Shown here: positions 30,608 through 45,600 of the stretch, piece after piece
Position numbering within the stretch: the stretch's first letter is position 1
How the letters are laid out: the number at the start of each line of letters is the position of its first letter
NCBI GenBank assembly: GCA_963662155.1
Contig: OY759264.1
Location: 18,715,642-18,779,641 of the forward strand
Direction of reading: 5' to 3'
Source of the DNA: Lamellibrachia columna
Lineage: Eukaryota > Annelida > Polychaeta > Sabellida > Siboglinidae
Length of the DNA: 64,000 nucleotides
The notes under the pieces: generated by a model
Told to the model about the DNA's origin: nothing
What the model saw: the letters and a program-made list of their open reading frames with translations, nothing else
Database searches by the model: none
Program-made: the position numbers and the translations under genes

Positions 30608-33600
30608 CTGGCACCAACAGAAGAATAGGTACAGTCAAGTCTCAGTCAAATTACAGAAAAATTTCAAATCAATTACAATTCAGTTACACCATTTTAATTA
30701 AAACTACAATTACAGATGTGATATACAAGACCAACGGTTTACTCTAAATGTTTATTTAGCATTTTTTATTATAAAATTTTATATGGATTGATTAAAATGT
30801 GTGACACAGCACTTTTGATAGGTTTGTTCAAGTTGAGTGTGATGATATAATATTGTAATTAATCGTAACTGATGTAATAGATGCAATTACATGAAATAAA
30901 TCTATTACAATGATCAAAACCAGAATCAATTATAATTATGGCATATTGCCTGTAATCAATTACAAATATATAAATGGATCAACCCTGGGTATTATAACAA
31001 TCAATTAACCGTCCATACATACAATAGAGTATAAAAAAATTAATATGTCCCAAGTACCTGTGTTAAATTAAGTAAACTACTTACTGCTTTACTTTAGCAG
31101 GTAAATAATAAATGAAGGCTAGTGTAGAGAATAGATGGTAAACAACTATGTACAAATTAATAGTTATTGTATAGTCAGATGACTTCAATCAGCTGTGGGA
31201 TCAATCATTGTGCCTTATGTTTGTATCTAAATAAGATGAATGATGTGCTAGTTTTTCGACACAGATAGAGTTAAATATTCAACTTGTTTCATTTATGGTT
31301 TTATACATCCTCGCTAGGCGGCAGTGGTGGTAGTAGTACTACACTACTCCTGGCAGATAAACCTGTTGAAATGTCGAACTTTCAGTTTTTCCCACGCCAT
31401 GTATGAATGCAGACTGAATCATTTGTACTTCGTCCCACTTCTTGTCTTGGTCGACGTCTTTCAGGGAATTAGACACGCCCCACCAAAAATAAAATGGCAT
31501 TTCCAGGAATTACCTGTCTGACCAATGATGACGGTTTCACTGCCAATTAAAGTTAAGTTACTTCCCAAACATTACATGCAACATCGTCCATGATTGGCAG
31601 CATCCCAAATGCCCGAAAGTCGTAGGGACATAGCCCATTGGTTAATGCAGCAACACCAAGTTCCATGTTTCAACAGGGTTATCAGCCAGTACTGTTGTAC
31701 TCGGCAGTCCCCCTGGTGGCGAGGATGGTTTTATACCAAGTGATTTCAGGACTGTCTTTAGTCTTGTTTTGTTAGGTGCTGACACATCTTCTTACCCCAC
31801 AAGTTAACTGGGATCATAAGATATTTCTCAGGTTGTAACAGTCTGTTCAGTACAGTTCAACTGAACCATGTTTAGTCAGGACGGTGGCAATGTTAGAGCA
31901 AATTACCTGCGACTTTGAGAGTGGAGGGAAGTCATCCCGGTCGACACTGACGCTACGAATCTTATCCTCTGAAGCACCACGAGGCTTCTGTGGATGTCTG
32001 TGGAAGTGGAATATCAGGGTTTTGAACCAGGACTGGCATTTTAAATGACACATTTCATACAACAGGTGGTCTACTTGTTTGCCATGTAGGACTTAAAAAA
32101 TTTATTTTTAAAACTTACTAATTAGACATTGTACAATACACTTTGCATTAAGAGTAGTGATTGTAATATATACATGTTAATTTCGCCAAGCCACAAGCTT
32201 CACTATCAAACCTTACATGATTCCGGCATAACATTCTTAAAATAAATTTTTGGCACATCTCATTTTAGAATCATTTCGTGAAAAATCAAACCTATTTAGC
32301 ATCCACAACATGCTAGCTCATTTGTGCAAATGTGTTATTTACTTTGATGAAACCATCAGACAAATGATTATCTTATTTTTTTAAATTTGCAAAAGGACAA
32401 AGGTAGTCCGGCTCTACAAATGACATAAAGCTAAATTCTCTTTGTAAGTTGCCCGATCTAACAATCAGTCAAATTTTTTTTATGATTTTAACAAAAATAT
32501 GTACTATTTTATTAAACCGACTGCGTATAATACTTAAACTATTCACACACTAAAGATCTGAACATCAACAAACCTGATATGGGCTAAATAACAATTGGAT
32601 GAAACATCTACATCATGAAAGAGACATGGACAAGATCTACACACATATTTCTGGCACCACCTGTGTAATGATTCTGCCATAGACAAGTATGCAAGGTATT
32701 GATTAAACTGGCACGAACCCTGAATAGTATCCATGCAGGAAAGGACAAGTGACTCCCTTGAAACACTGCCCCTCCTCCCAGAAGCGACACGTGATGATCG
32801 ACAGGTCATGGGAATACTTGCAGTCGGCACGTCGACAGTTTCCCTCCAGGAAGAAGCTGCACGGCTTCCTTTGAGGACCTGCAACACATCAAAGCAAAGA
32901 CAAAGTGAAAGCAATGCGTTCAATTTATACCACGCCACCCACATTCGCTGCTCAGAGCGCATCACACTTTCTTCCAGCAGACCTCTTCCCACATTTCAAC
33001 TTCTATTGAAGCATCCAGCCAGACTGCAATTGCTGTGTGAAAGCTGTTAATTCCATCATTGCCTATTGCCAGGTACTCATCTATACAGCATGAACTACGT
33101 GAATTGAGAAAAAGTTTTGATGTTTGGGCAGGAATATATTAGTACTGAAAAGTCATTGTTAGTATCTCAAAAGGTATGTATCATTTTACGAATTTGCACG
33201 TACCATTTGTTGTGCCAGTTTTTCTTTTTTTCGGCACCTGAACCTCAAATACTTCCCCCGTCTTGAGCCATTCCTCCTCCAGCTGTGCTGAGTACAACAC
33301 ATGACCGTCTGGGGGTGGAGGAGGAGGTGGCAGGGGTGGGGGGGTTGGGGGTGCTGCTGGAGTCATTGGTTGAGTCTCAGATGACAACAATGCCTGAAGC
33401 AGAAGAACAACCCAAATCATCAGCCAAATTTCAAAACTGGAACATAATGTCAAGCTATAAACAAATTTTAAAAGTACATTTTCCCTTTTATCTTTGTAAC
33501 GTTTCAAAAGCTTTCAGCTGTCTTTATCAGACTGACTTCCGCTAGATAGCAGCACAGTAGTCAACATATACAGGTGCTATCACCGATGTGGACCCCCTGC

Positions 33601-36600
33601 GTACAATGACTCCCGTGCTGCCATCTAACGGTAGTCAGTCTGATGTGAAGTCACGACAGCCGAAAGATGTCAAAACTTGTCATGTGCTTGGCCTCTACCG
33701 GAGAGCCAACATTACAAAACTCACAGGAACAATCAGCATATAAGTGAATTTGTTGGATTCCTCCCTCCCCTACTTCCAGTCTCTCACTCCCTTCCAACCA
33801 AACAACACTTTTAGAATATGGTACTACGTACTGTTAATAACTGATAATATATTATTAACTTCACATGTCTGCCTTATTTTAAATTCTTAGCACAAAACTG
33901 TCAGCAGCCATAACTTGAAAACAACCAAGTACAGTGCAATGTGCATTTGATAACAAAGCATAAAACATATACTATAATTTTGTGGTAAGTAACAGCAAAT
34001 TTGCTGCCAAAATAACAATATAAAACAAGCATTTCTTATAAAATTAACACATAGATGAACAATTCGCTACCAGTATTTCACATACACGCAAACATAAATG
34101 ATCTGAATATTTAACAGATCGACATTTGACAAAAGGTACATACAACACCTTGCTCATGAAACCATACTGGAATGGGTAAAACACACAGCCAACTAACCTG
34201 CTGATCCATTTCCAAGTTGCACACAGTAAATATATCATCATCTTCGTCAGCAGCATTCATCCACTCTGGTTCCGCCACATTAACCTCTTCAGTGCTGGCA
34301 TCTAGTGTCTCAGAAGACACCTGAAACTCGGACATGAGAGACAGATCCCAGAATACATCGCTGGGATCTGGAGCGTTCGCCGTGTCGAGCGTTGAATAGC
34401 AGTGCGGGATGCTGGGAATCTCGCTGTCACTGCCACAGCTCCAGATGGACTGGTAGGCTGCCGACTGGGGGATGTCGACCGGTTGGCTGGCCTCGCTTGG
34501 CCACAGGTTTGCCAGGCTGCCACAGTCGTCGAGAGACAGATCTTGTAGCATGCTCTCGTAGTCGCTCGTGTTGCTACAGTTGTTGCTCAACTCATGGCAA
34601 TTGGTGACAGTCACATCACTACTGCCATCTACGTCCTCAAACAGGTCTTCCATATTCACTGGCAGGTGGAAGGTCTGGTCTACCAGGGTGGTTCCACTAT
34701 GCTCAGAACTGGGGGACTCTCCCGTCTGTGAGTACTTCTCAAACGTTTTGTTGAGCCTGAAGCGTGGCACGAAATTGCAGTCGGTGATTGCCGCTTCAAC
34801 GTCTTCGGTGGTGTTGCCTACGAACGGCTGGTAACCACCAAGACACGAATGACACATAGGTGAATCGCATTTACATCCGCTGTTGGACGGCCACACACCA
34901 TCGAAGATGTCACGTAGCACGGGCTGGGCAAGCGGAACATCTGTGAGCACATGTATCGGTTTGAAGTGTTTGTCGGGAGAGAACTTCACTTGTGCTTCTG
35001 CCTCTTCCATCTGGTTATCCGGTGTCAGACCCAGCTGTCGCAGGATGCTTGTGTCCGACTTGTACAGGTGGCGGATCTGCACCAGGTGGCATTCGATCAT
35101 GCGCTGTCGGAGCAGTTTCTGTGGTGACAGACAGGGGGCGCTCTGAACATGCGGAAGACGCATCGGGATCGAGTCCTGAAACGCAGAGTTTTCCGACAGC
35201 AGGATCTCAGTGCTACCTGTGAATTTAGCCGTCTGCGAAACACCGAAGTCAGCACTGGCACTGCGATGACAGGAGAAGACTGGCTCAAGGGAGAAGTCCT
35301 TCCACAGCCCACTGTCATTGCCAATGGTTGCATCCAACATGGGTTCAGCTATGGTGCTCCAGGTGGAACCCCCTGCATTTCCATACAGACCACCTTCGAT
35401 GAAAGCACCGATGTCCGACTGTGGATCAGAGAGCTCGAAGCAGACGTTCATCAGGCGTGTGTCATCTGAGAATGCGCTACAGTTGTACCACCAGCCGTCA
35501 TCGTCCAGCCTCCTCTGTGATGCGTTCACGTCCCAGATCTGCGAGATGCGTGCGGCCGACAGTGGCATCATCGGCTCCTGTCGAGGACTGCTGCTCCAGC
35601 CACTGAACCCTTGTAAGTCCCACGGGCTGCACTTAGCCACGGAGGCGCTTCCGTAGTCTTCCGGGTAACATCCCCATGCGGGTTCCCCCTTCGGCATCCC
35701 CAGTGCATCAGCCGAGGGAAATATGGACCATATGCCCGGCTTCCCTAACTGCGAAGGTGAAGAGAGTTCTTTACTTGCGCTTTCCCACGTGAGCATCCCA
35801 TCGAAGCTTCCACTGCAGTCGATGGTAAGGTCAAGGAACGGAGCAAGAGAATCATGTCTGCTGAAATTCCATACAGATGGACCCTGCATTGTTTGCAATG
35901 AGTTATCACTGCTAAAACTACAACTTGTGACTCTAGATTGTTTTGAAAGACTAGGTGCTGACGATGTCATTACTACTTGTGCTAACGGTGACACTACGGA
36001 ACTACAATTGCCTATTGCCGACAGCCCTGTTGGCCTGTGGTCGAGCACTTCATTTTCAGCACTAAATGGAATGGATTTGTTCTTTGTTGGTATATGATGG
36101 CCAACAGTCCCAGACAGCAGCGATGTGAACATGTAGTCGCTGCAGCTGCCACAGCAGCTACTGCACCCTGTATCGTCCACATCTCCATTGCCTGTTGCAC
36201 ATTTGTGCGGATGCCACATTTCTGGCGTACAGAGCAAAGCAGTAAGCCCGCTGTTCGCACTGCAACTACTGCCAGCTATCTCTGCCACGGCTTCGAGCAA
36301 ATTACCAAACTTGTCATCGGCACACATGGTGCTTGGAAGTGATTCGTTCATCTCCCCCAAGATGTTGCAGAAGCATTCAGCATTGCGTGGCGACTGAGGT
36401 TCCAACTCGAAGAAACTGTGGGCAGATTCATTGTGTCCTTTGGCTTTAGCATCATTCTCGTCCTCTCCAGATTGTGGAGAATATGGAGTAGTGATATCAC
36501 TCTCATTTACATCAACATATAGCCGTTCAAAGGCTGCCTCCAATGCAGCCTCGCAATCCGCAATACAGGCACACAGCTTCTTGTGATCAGCAGCTTCCTC

Positions 36601-39600
36601 TGCCAGTAATGATTCTGTGACGTCATCCCCAATATTGAGAGGGGCAGTGAGAACATCGGAATCCATCTTCCATTTATCCTCTGCCAGAAAAGAATCTGTG
36701 ACATCATCACAACCACCACATGGTGCAATGAGAACATTGGAATCCATCTTCCATTTATCCTCTGCCAGAAAAGAATCTGTGACATCATCCCGACCACCAC
36801 ATGGTGCAATGAGAACATCGGAATCCATCTTCCATTTATCCTCTGCCAGTAAAGACTCTGTGTCATTACCCCCAATATAGCAATACGCACTGTGAACACC
36901 AGAATCCATCTTCCATTTATCCTCTGCTAGTAAGGAATCTGTGACGTCATCCCCAGTACAACAAGATAAAGTGGGAACACCAGAACCTGTCTTCCATATA
37001 TCCTCTTGTGCAAGACATTTGCCTACAGGGAGTGAGCAAGATATGAATTGGGGGCGTTCAACTTGTTCCAACTGAGGCGTGGCGCTACGGTTATACAGCC
37101 GGGGCCGTGGAATGGGTGACAGCGGAATCATGATGTCCCACGGCTCTGTGTACCACGTCTGGTCTTCACAAGCTTGCGCCGTGTGATCGTTGACAACACC
37201 ATCAACCAGTACGTAGTCGACGCCACCAGCCTTTCTGTCGGCATCCTTGCAGACATTCTGTGGCCTGGATAACTTGACAGATGATCTCATCTTGGGCACA
37301 AGGAACGTGACAGCTCTGGTAGGTGTGGCCTGTCCATCCAGCAACCCTCCTGTGCTGGCAGCCCCAATGGGAGACTGCCTCTGGGACAAACTGCCTTCTC
37401 TGAACAGCGACTTGCCACTGATGTCTTCAACATTCTTCCCCTTCCTTGTCTTGCCAGAACGTTCTGAGGGAGAGAACTTCACCTTTCTCCCACTGTTCTC
37501 GGTCAGCTTCCCAACAGCCAATCTCGGAGATCCTGTCTTTGTGTTTCTGGCATTACTTCCTGGAACTGGCTTGTCCCTCATGGGAGGTGAGGTGGCATTG
37601 AGGGCGGTGACCTCAGACCCGTCACCTGGCTGGCGCTCCGCCTCGGAGTTTGGCGACATCTTTGCAACATTTGCCCACAAGCTGCATTCACTCCTCGTTG
37701 GACCTGGCTTGAGTTCGTCGCACTTGTCACTCAGTGCTGGGAATGCAGCATAGTACCTACAAAACATAGACACATTGGTCCTCCCCAATTCACAGTGAAA
37801 CATCCCTTCAATGGGATCAGACCTGGCTCATGAATATTTAGTACTCAATATATGCAAATACCGTATTTGACTTAATTATCGCCAATGGTCAAGATATTCT
37901 TATTTGGAGGTGGGTGCTAATGAGAGCATGGGCGGTAACGGGATTTGCAATATTGACCTCTCTTGTCCCTGCCCAATGGGAACAACTAATAATTCCAATG
38001 GGAACAACTAGATGATCTTGACTTTGTCGATGACCTGGATCTTCTTTCACACAACCAGAAGCAAACTTTCTGTCAATTTTTTGACAGTTTTGTATGTTTA
38101 TCATCTACATCTTAATGTCATTGGTGACCGACACAAGACACTTGATGAAATTCATATTCGACTTTGTTACTCTCATAACCAAATTTAGTTGTATTATATT
38201 TTGATTATTAATGATTAATAAAAAATTACTGCACTGTAAAATCTTACAAAAACTACCTTCTCTTCTCTGGGTATTTTTTGAAGGAAACAAGTGGACAAAA
38301 GTAGTTAAAACACTAACCTTTTAATAACTTTGTCCACTAGGTATTTCCATATTCACATTGAACAATAACGCATCATTTCAATAACACACAGCTCTGACCT
38401 ACCAAGAATTTGGTGACACTTACATTTGCGCAGGGTCTCCTTGAGATGACGCCATGACATTGCTGCTGCTCTGGTCACTGTCAAACGTAGTCTTGAAGGC
38501 ATCACTCACTGCAGAGACAAACAGACAATGACGTTCTGGGATGCACAATGTTGAGGATTCAACAAAACGTTTCCTAAACACGGTTGTGGATAAGTACATG
38601 TTACAATGTACTTGTACTCTGACTAGTACTTTAGGGAAGATATGGCAGCTGGTTAGGATTTTTTATTTGCATTAGTTAGTGCAATTTTTTATGCCCATTT
38701 TATTTGCCAGATCCCCTGTTTCCATGGCAACAAATAAAATGGCCGCCATATTAAAGAATTATATTCTATCTAAAAAAGTAAAACACTTTACAAGTAATGG
38801 ATATTTTATTATAATTCTTTCAAAATCAAAATTGGTTTACTTAAAACTCTAAAACTCCTCTAAAAATAAGCTATATTTTTCCATGAATTGTTAAAGTAAT
38901 AATATTCTAAATCCAACATTTGTTGACACATTTTTATACACTTACCCCCAATACATTGCAAAAAATTAAAACAGAGTTTAGAGGACTTCTGGGGAATATA
39001 CAGGTGAACCCAACAATCCAAATCCAAAACATCAGTTTTACTTCCAGAATGTAATTTCTTGTCGCCTAAAATGTGATTTCCTGTAAAGGGCGTCAAAGAC
39101 TAAACAGTCATAATGTGAATCATAATGATTGTAAACAGGCAACAAAGTTCAACAAGAAGTGTTTGTTTCTCTCACAACACTAATTATGCATAACTGGCAA
39201 TGTTTACAATAAAAATACACCCATAATATCTTAATGCAATACACATATTAGAAATATAAAATGTTATCGGATCAACATAGTTACATGTCATGACAAAGTC
39301 CATCAACAGATTCAGCACTATTCTAAAAAAGGATCTAACACCACAGATCAGTCTGTCCATGTTAACTGTGTCTAAACACTATTTAAATGTGAAAGTTTCA
39401 GGTGAAGTAACTAAACATGTTTACAATGTGAACGATTCACGCTTTTGCCACATTCCATCAAAGTTGATGGTGATGTATGCTGGGGAATCCTCTTCATCAA
39501 CCATGTTGGTGGCATGGTGCATCGAAGACACAATGTTGGCACTCTGCTGCAGCACGACATTGGCTACAGCGACAGTCTCGGCGATGACCTTTTCCTTCAG

Positions 39601-42600
39601 CTGAAAAGTATTCAGGTGCATAGCTGGAATGCCAAACACACCACAAAAGTGTTTCACGGCAGTGTATCCAAGGCCGGAGTGGTTGACGAGCAGCACCATG
39701 ATGTCGTTGACGGTAAACGGCTGCGGGTTTGTGCCACTTGCTGCAGACAAGTATCAACTGCAGTGCAAACCTCTTGCAGTCTCCTGTATTTAGCTGCACT
39801 GCTAATTGGACTCGCTGATTGTTTCAAGCCGCAATGAAGCATCAGTATGGAGCTGTAAACAAGCAAATCATGTATCATGTACCTTCATAAAACATATTGT
39901 TATACATGTAAACTTATGAACAAATCAAACAACCACCCACCCCCACCCACACATGCGCGCGCGTACACAGTCTCAGCAGTATTGAAATACTAAACCGATC
40001 CAGTAATAAATTACTATTTACTGAATTATTCACACTCATAATAACATATACATAACATAACAAACATCATAATACATATGATCACAATAACAGTTACTAC
40101 AATCAATTGATTTACATTACAAGATCTCAGCTCTTGACAATCTAATAATATCAAACAAGCAAAAAACATCCAACTTACCATCAGTCACGGAAACTTGTCT
40201 ACTGTACTAGCATCATCCATGAGCGCTGCTGGGCAAAGCTGCAGCTCCTGTCGCTATCCCAGCACCACTGGCACCGACAATAGCAATGTAATTAGCCCCA
40301 CCGTCGGCCCTGGGCGGTGGAGTCACGGAGACCGGCATAACGGCATCTCTGACAGCCAAGTCTAGCTTGTATTTCTCCCGCGCAGAAGCTGCCTTTAATT
40401 GCGTCCTTTTTTTGTCAGATGACAACCTGCCATGCTTTCCATTTCTGCAACTTTTCTTCACGATAACCGATTCTAAACTCTCACTTTCGTCAACATTTTC
40501 AGATACAAAACTCGTATCGCTTTCGCTAAACACAATTTTTTGTAAACAATGCGAAGTAACAACATGCCACATGCTGGGATTTAATGGCGCTTATGCACCT
40601 TTGTAGACACACGACACATCACGGAACTTCACGAAGGCAAGACTGGTGCCCAAACCCACCGTACGGTGCCACTATTATTCCTACATGAATGTCAAATAAG
40701 GTTATCCTCGGCAAAATATAGGTTGCATACATTACGATGTAAGCCGACTGCCAACAGGAGGGCGGGCTTACTGACTAATTTGATTGACAGAGTAAGCTTT
40801 GGCGGTTCCAGCGATATCAAAAAAGATTTGCGTCTTACGAACAAAAGTGGATATATTATTGTGATGGGGTGCAGTTTATTCGTGAATAAAAATCATTTAG
40901 AGGTATGTTATTGGTCTAAAAGTTTATTTATTTATAGTAAACATACAAATGTAGAAACAGCCGTGTCTGGCCTTAAGTACAATAGTCCAGTACTTGTACA
41001 TGGGCAGGGTTTTTGTTAAGTGTGGCTATAGCAGGGACCATGAACCCCAAAGCAGGGACCACTTATTATGCTCAGCCTATGGCAAAGTCATTACGTATCA
41101 CAGACCACTATGGATACATCAGGAACTTATATATAATGTAATTGTACCTGCATTTTAGGATGTAACATCAATGAATGATAAGCAGAAGGACAATGTGTGC
41201 AAAAAAATTTCACTTTAATTTCTCAGAGTGATTTCAGCAGCCTGTGTTTAATTGTTGTGTCCATTTTGCTATCATATGTTGTCACGGAGACTGGTAGTAA
41301 CCTCTTGGTTCACTAGGAATGTAGTTACTATACTTTAAGAATAACACAGCCTTAAATTTTTACTTTTCCGATATTTTACGAATTTCAACACCAAAAATAG
41401 GCCAATAATGTCCATACACGTTCATGACCGCGTAACAAATTAATGAAAATATTACGAATTATCGCACATCAACAAATAGCAAAGGTTACTAATAGTACCT
41501 TGTTAGCATGAACATTGGAAATGGTCGTGTGTCCGAACTTTGTGCTTTTCCCAATTAAAAAAAAAAAAAAACTTAATAATTGTTAAAATGTACATCGTTT
41601 GCCACAATTTGTCACATAACTGCCCTGCTTTGGTATTTGTTACGGGGGTTATTCAAGGTTGATTTGATAGCACTTGCTTCTTTATGTCACACATTTAAAA
41701 GGAAGCAAGTGACACTAAGTTACCAAATAATCAACGTCATAAACAGTATGAATCAGGCAAGTAGGCAAGAATCGTTGCGTCGAGCCAGTCGCTATGCGTA
41801 ATATATAATATGCCGTTTTCACAAAAAATCAGAAGAAACTTTTGCCTAAGATACGTATATCACTAACAATTATGTCATCGTTGCAGTGCGAAAACAAATT
41901 GTTAGAAAAGTTGTTTTTAATGAAAAAATTATGATTATCGAACTACACAAATTGTATTATGTACTAGTCTATGACCTAGTCCTAGGGCCTAGGCTATAGC
42001 GAATGCCACGGTGCAGCAACCAGTATTCAAGACTTAGTAATTTTTTTATAAATACACATAGTTAAATAATCCGTAGAATTGTGGATAATTACTGTGCCGT
42101 AATATACACAATAGAGCAAAGCAATACTATGTTTTGTCCGATATCTCAAAAACACCTCATCGTCTCTTGATGCCTTTTGCTATTTCATGGCAGTATAGTG
42201 CCAGACTAGGTCACTAGTAGGGGTTCGCCATGCGCCTGCAGCGTATGCTGACCAGTTCCGTAAAACTCTGGCACTAATGGAATATTCAGACGCTATTTAA
42301 GGATCATGTTGGCCAAGTTCAGTGACTTTAACATTTATGGTTTAACCAATGTTACCTTTTCTTATAAGTTTGCTTAAAAATGCATTATGGACGACTGTCT
42401 CATAGTCTTAGACATCTTATTTTGCTGAACTAGCGCCGCTACGGCATGGTTACCGATCTGTCCGCTATGCGTGACATGGTTGCCGATCTGTCCGCTAGGC
42501 GCTTGGCGGACTGTCTACTAACTACGAACCACAGGTAAATTGTGGGAAGTAAATATACATAGGTGACGTGTAAAATGTCTGTGCGAATGATTTAAAACTG

Positions 42601-45600
42601 CCATTTATCAACACAAAATGACATTCGTTGACCGGCGCTGTTTTGCTGCCACATGTCGTGATCATCAACGCTCGCTGACCTGTCTGTGGGACGTTGACGC
42701 TGCAATGTTTAATGCAAAAGCGTGTCGGTCATTAGCCGACGCGAGGAATAATAAAAATCGGCCTTCCTCTACGATAGCCGGTACATGGACCGCCATAGCC
42801 GGGTAAATTACCCGGGTCCCGGCTCTTAATAAAAACCCTGCATGGGGTTTTGAAATGACCAGTACTTGTACTTGTTTAAATATACTTGTCAAAATATCAA
42901 GTACTGTATTCGACCTATTAAGTGTACATGCTCTAATTAGCTTATTGGCACCACTTTTCAGTTGTTCTACACTAGTCACCAAAAAGTGTTAAACAGTTAC
43001 CTTATTATCTAGAGAAACTAATTTTGGTGTATGCTTATAAGAACAGATTCCTTGACTTTTTCCACCGCCCAATTTTTTTAAGTTATTGGGTTGAACATGG
43101 CACATAAGTTAGGTAAATGTGCATAACTAATCTAATTACAGTTGTTAAGTAGGTCACCTCTTATATTATAGTAAATAAATGTCACAGGAATATTCAATCG
43201 TATTGATGATGACTAATCTAATTACAGCTGTTAAGTAGGTCATCTCTTATATTATAGTAAATAAATGTCACAGGAATAGTCAATCGTATTGATAACTAAT
43301 CTAATTACAGCTGTTAAGTAGGTCACCTCTTATATTATAGTAAATAAATGTCACAGGAATAGTCTATCGTATTGATGATAACTAATCTAATTACAGCTGT
43401 TAAGTAGGTCATCTCTTATATTATAGTAAATAAATGTCACAGGAATAGTCTATCGTATTGATGATAACTAATCTAATTACAGCTGTTAAATAGGTCCCCT
43501 CTTATATTATAGTAAATAAATGTCATAGGAATAGTCAATCGTACTGATGATAACTAATCTAATTACAGCTGTTAAGTAGGTCACCTCTTATATTATAGTA
43601 AATAAATGTCACAGGAATAGTCTATCGTATTGATGATAACTAATCTAATTACAGCTGTTAAGTAGGTCACCTTTTATATTATAGTAAATAAATGTCACAG
43701 GAATAGTCTATCGTATTGATGATAACTAATCTAATTACAGCTGTTAAATAGGTCCCCTCTTATATTATAGTAAATAACTGTCATAGGAATAGTCAATCGT
43801 ACTGATGATAACTAATCTAATTACAGCTGTTAAGTAGGTCACCTCTTATATTATAGTAAATAAATGTCACAGGAATAGTTAATCGTACTGATGATAACTA
43901 ATCTAATTACAGCTGTTAAGTAGGTCACCTCTTATATTATAGTAAATAAATGTCACAGGAATAGTCTATCGTATTGATGATAATTAATCTAATTACAGCT
44001 GTTAAGTAGGTCACCTCTTATATTATAGTAAATAAATGTCACAGGAATAGTTAATCGTATTGATAATTAATCTAATTACAGCTGTTAAATAGGTCCCCTT
44101 TTATATTATAGTAAATAAATGTCATAGGAATAGTCAATCGTATTGATAACTAATCTAATTACAGCTGTTAAGTAGGTCACCTCTTATATTATAGTAAATA
44201 AATGTCACAGGAATAGTCTATCGTATTGATGATAACTAATCTAATTACAGCTGTTAAGTAGGTCACCTCTTATATTATAGTAAATAAATGTCACAGGAAT
44301 AGTCTATCGTATTGATGATAACTAATCTAATTACAGCTGTTAAATAGGTCCCCTCTTATATTATAGTAAATAAATGTCATAGGAATAGTCAATCGTACTG
44401 ATGATAACTAATCTAATTACAGCTGTTAAGTAGGTCACCTCTTATATTATAGTAAATAAATGTCACAGGAATAGTCTATCGTATTGATGATAACTAATCT
44501 AATTACAGCTGTTAAGTAGGTCACCTCTTATATTATAGTAAATAAATGTCACAGGAATAGTCTATCGTATTGATGATAACTAATCTAATTACAGCTGTTA
44601 AATAGGTCCCCTCTTATATTATAGTAAATAAATGTCATAGGAATAGTCAATCGTACTGATGATAACTAATCTAATTACAGCTATTAAGTAGGTCACCTCT
44701 TATATTATAGTAAATAAATGTCACAGGAATAGTTAATTGTACTGATGATAACTAATCTAATTACAGCTGTTAAGTAGGTCACCTCTTATATTATAGTAAA
44801 TAAATGTCATAGGAATAGTCAATCGTATTGATAATTAATCTAATTACAGCTGTTAAGTAGGTCACCTCTTATATTATAGTAAATAAATGTCACAGGAATA
44901 GTCTATCATATTGATGATTACTATGAATGAAATGTTCTTGGATGTGGGCTTGACCTAATGTACTTGGGCTTGATCCAATGTAATTGATAATTTTTTTTTT
45001 TTTATAAAGTACATTTACATGTGTTTGACCACAACCCTAGATCATAGTTTATATGCATCATGGCATGATTTGTCCACTGATAGGAAATAAACATGTACCA
45101 AACCACACCATGTTAAAAAGTTTTCAAATCAAATATTAAATCAGTGTATCATCGTGGATATAGTACAAGTGCATAGTGCAAGAAAGTAAATATTGGAAGC
45201 TTCTAAAATGTGAAACTCTGCCATGTTATTATTGTCATCCTTGAGAGGAACCAGTCCCATGCACAATGGGTCAATTTTAAGACAACTGAGGAACAGAGAA
45301 TATATTGGTTCATTTGGTTGGGGCAAGGAAGACTTCTATCTTTAGTATACATACAACAGAAATGCATCACTCACCGGTTGTGGCTTGCTGTTTGAGCTTG
45401 TCGCACAGTTCATCCACTAGACTCTCAATGCCAGACTCCTAGAAACAAACACTTGAGTCAGCTCAACAACTAGACTCTCAGTGTCAGACTCCTAGAAACA
45501 AACACTTGAGTCAGCTCAACAACTAGACTCTCAATGTCAGACTCCTAGAAAAAAACATTTGAATCAGCTCAACCGCTAGACGGGATTGATGCCAGACTCC

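Noticed and set aside
32543..32992. 149-codon minus-strand frame at the CCCH exon
   Set aside because: This is the wrong frame; the zinc-finger frame is the one in phase with the neighbouring exons.
33285..33545. 86-codon plus-strand ORF
   Set aside because: Antisense of the proline-rich exon 5 of the KIAA0232 homologue.
37247..37753. 168-codon plus-strand ORF
   Set aside because: It is the antisense of the giant exon of the KIAA0232 homologue. Other plus-strand ORFs over 34392-36880 are shadows of the same exon.
43124..44915. Possible CRISPR array
   Set aside because: Units are contiguous with no unique spacers, and the context is a eukaryotic intron; this is a minisatellite.
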